Origin: Reyranellaceae bacterium
GTDB lineage: Bacteria; Pseudomonadota; Alphaproteobacteria; Reyranellales; Reyranellaceae
DNA: 64,000 nucleotides
Assembly: GCA_022844045.1 (NCBI GenBank)
Contig: JALHMM010000023.1
Span: forward strand, 1 to 64,000
Reading direction: 5' to 3'
In this document: positions 63,911-64,000 of the stretch, piece after piece
Numbering within the stretch: position 1 is the first letter of the stretch
How the letters are laid out: every line of letters begins with the position of its first letter
Notes under the pieces: model-generated
Database searches by the model: none
Told to the model about the DNA's origin: nothing
Seen by the model: the letters and a program-made list of their open reading frames with translations, nothing else
Position numbers and translations under genes: made by a program

Positions 63911-64000
63911 CTAGCGCTCCACCAGGGCGATTTTCTTGTTGTACCAGTTCATGAACAGCGAGATCGACAGGCTGACCGACAGATACGCGGCCATGATGAA
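63911..64000 (-). CDS. aapQ: General L-amino-acid ABC permease AapQ, C-terminal end (truncated by window)
   Basis: The last 29 codons are in the window: AAYLSVSLSISLFMNWYNKK then IALVER and stop. This matches the C-terminal end of the first Aap permease (usual end MNxYNxxVxLxER). The rest is beyond the window edge. Its position directly before aapM supports the name. Confidence 0.75.
   Translation of the reverse strand, partial: FIMAAYLSVSLSISLFMNWYNKKIALVER

Overview
The window is 64 kb of GC-rich DNA. It reads as the chromosome of an alphaproteobacterium, probably of the Rhodospirillales/Reyranella type. The pointers are an F1-ATPase zeta-type inhibitor subunit, the order purC-purS-purQ-purL-bolA-grxD, an Aap-type amino-acid transporter, several orphan periplasmic solute-binding proteins, and dispersed palindromic repeats between genes. 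The lineage is inference. No rRNA, tRNA, CRISPR array or prophage was seen.

Layout. 1-2.5 kb: end of a peptidoglycan-binding protein, a haem-type sensor and a Ser/Thr kinase. 2.7-4.5 kb: orphan tricarboxylate-type binding protein, then rpsD with a clear promoter, a structured leader and a terminator. 4.6-10.5 kb: a 5'-nucleotidase-like enzyme, two Tat-exported PCMT-like methyltransferases and a membrane protein with a spermidine-synthase-like domain. 10.6-17.5 kb: two paralogous peptide-type binding proteins, a diiron protein behind a perfect 16-bp palindrome, a phosphonopyruvate-hydrolase-like enzyme and an AstE/aspartoacylase-like deacylase. 17.5-18.6 kb: a divergent HxlR regulator and flavodoxin-fold reductase. 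18.9-25.3 kb: a membrane formate dehydrogenase operon whose catalytic subunit reads UGA as selenocysteine, with fdhE and a Sel1-repeat gene. 25.5-28.4 kb: two small unknown genes and a lipoyl-carrier / DsrE / lipoate-ligase module. 28.5-33.3 kb: GDP-fucose-synthase-like enzyme, a third peptide-type binding protein, an iron alcohol dehydrogenase and small genes. 33.6-36.9 kb: an ECF sigma/anti-sigma pair facing a set of secreted glycine-rich proteins. 37-42.2 kb: grxD, bolA, purL, purQ, a BrnT-like toxin with an unknown partner, purS and purC, all on the minus strand. 42.5-48.3 kb: second diiron paralog and a complete branched-chain amino-acid type ABC operon. 48.4-49.9 kb: an IS256-family element inserted in a dispersed repeat with an 8-bp target duplication. 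50-64 kb: GIY-YIG protein, phosphatase, a degenerate SDR, zeta subunit, tandem hydroxyacyl-dehydratase-like proteins, a probable selenocysteine-containing AhpD-like protein, hydantoinase A/B, purB, HAD and FAH enzymes, and the start of an Aap transporter locus.

Most notable. (1) A second selenoprotein gene at 54124-54675: an in-frame UGA replaces the second cysteine of the CxxC motif, followed by a perfect hairpin that places G and U at the same distance from the UGA as in the formate dehydrogenase SECIS. (2) A lipoyl-carrier, DsrE and lipoate-ligase cassette of the kind found with sulfur-oxidising Hdr systems, here with no hdr genes. (3) A BrnT-like toxin with a non-BrnA partner inside the purine operon. 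(4) Methyltransferases with intact SAM-binding motifs that carry Tat signals.
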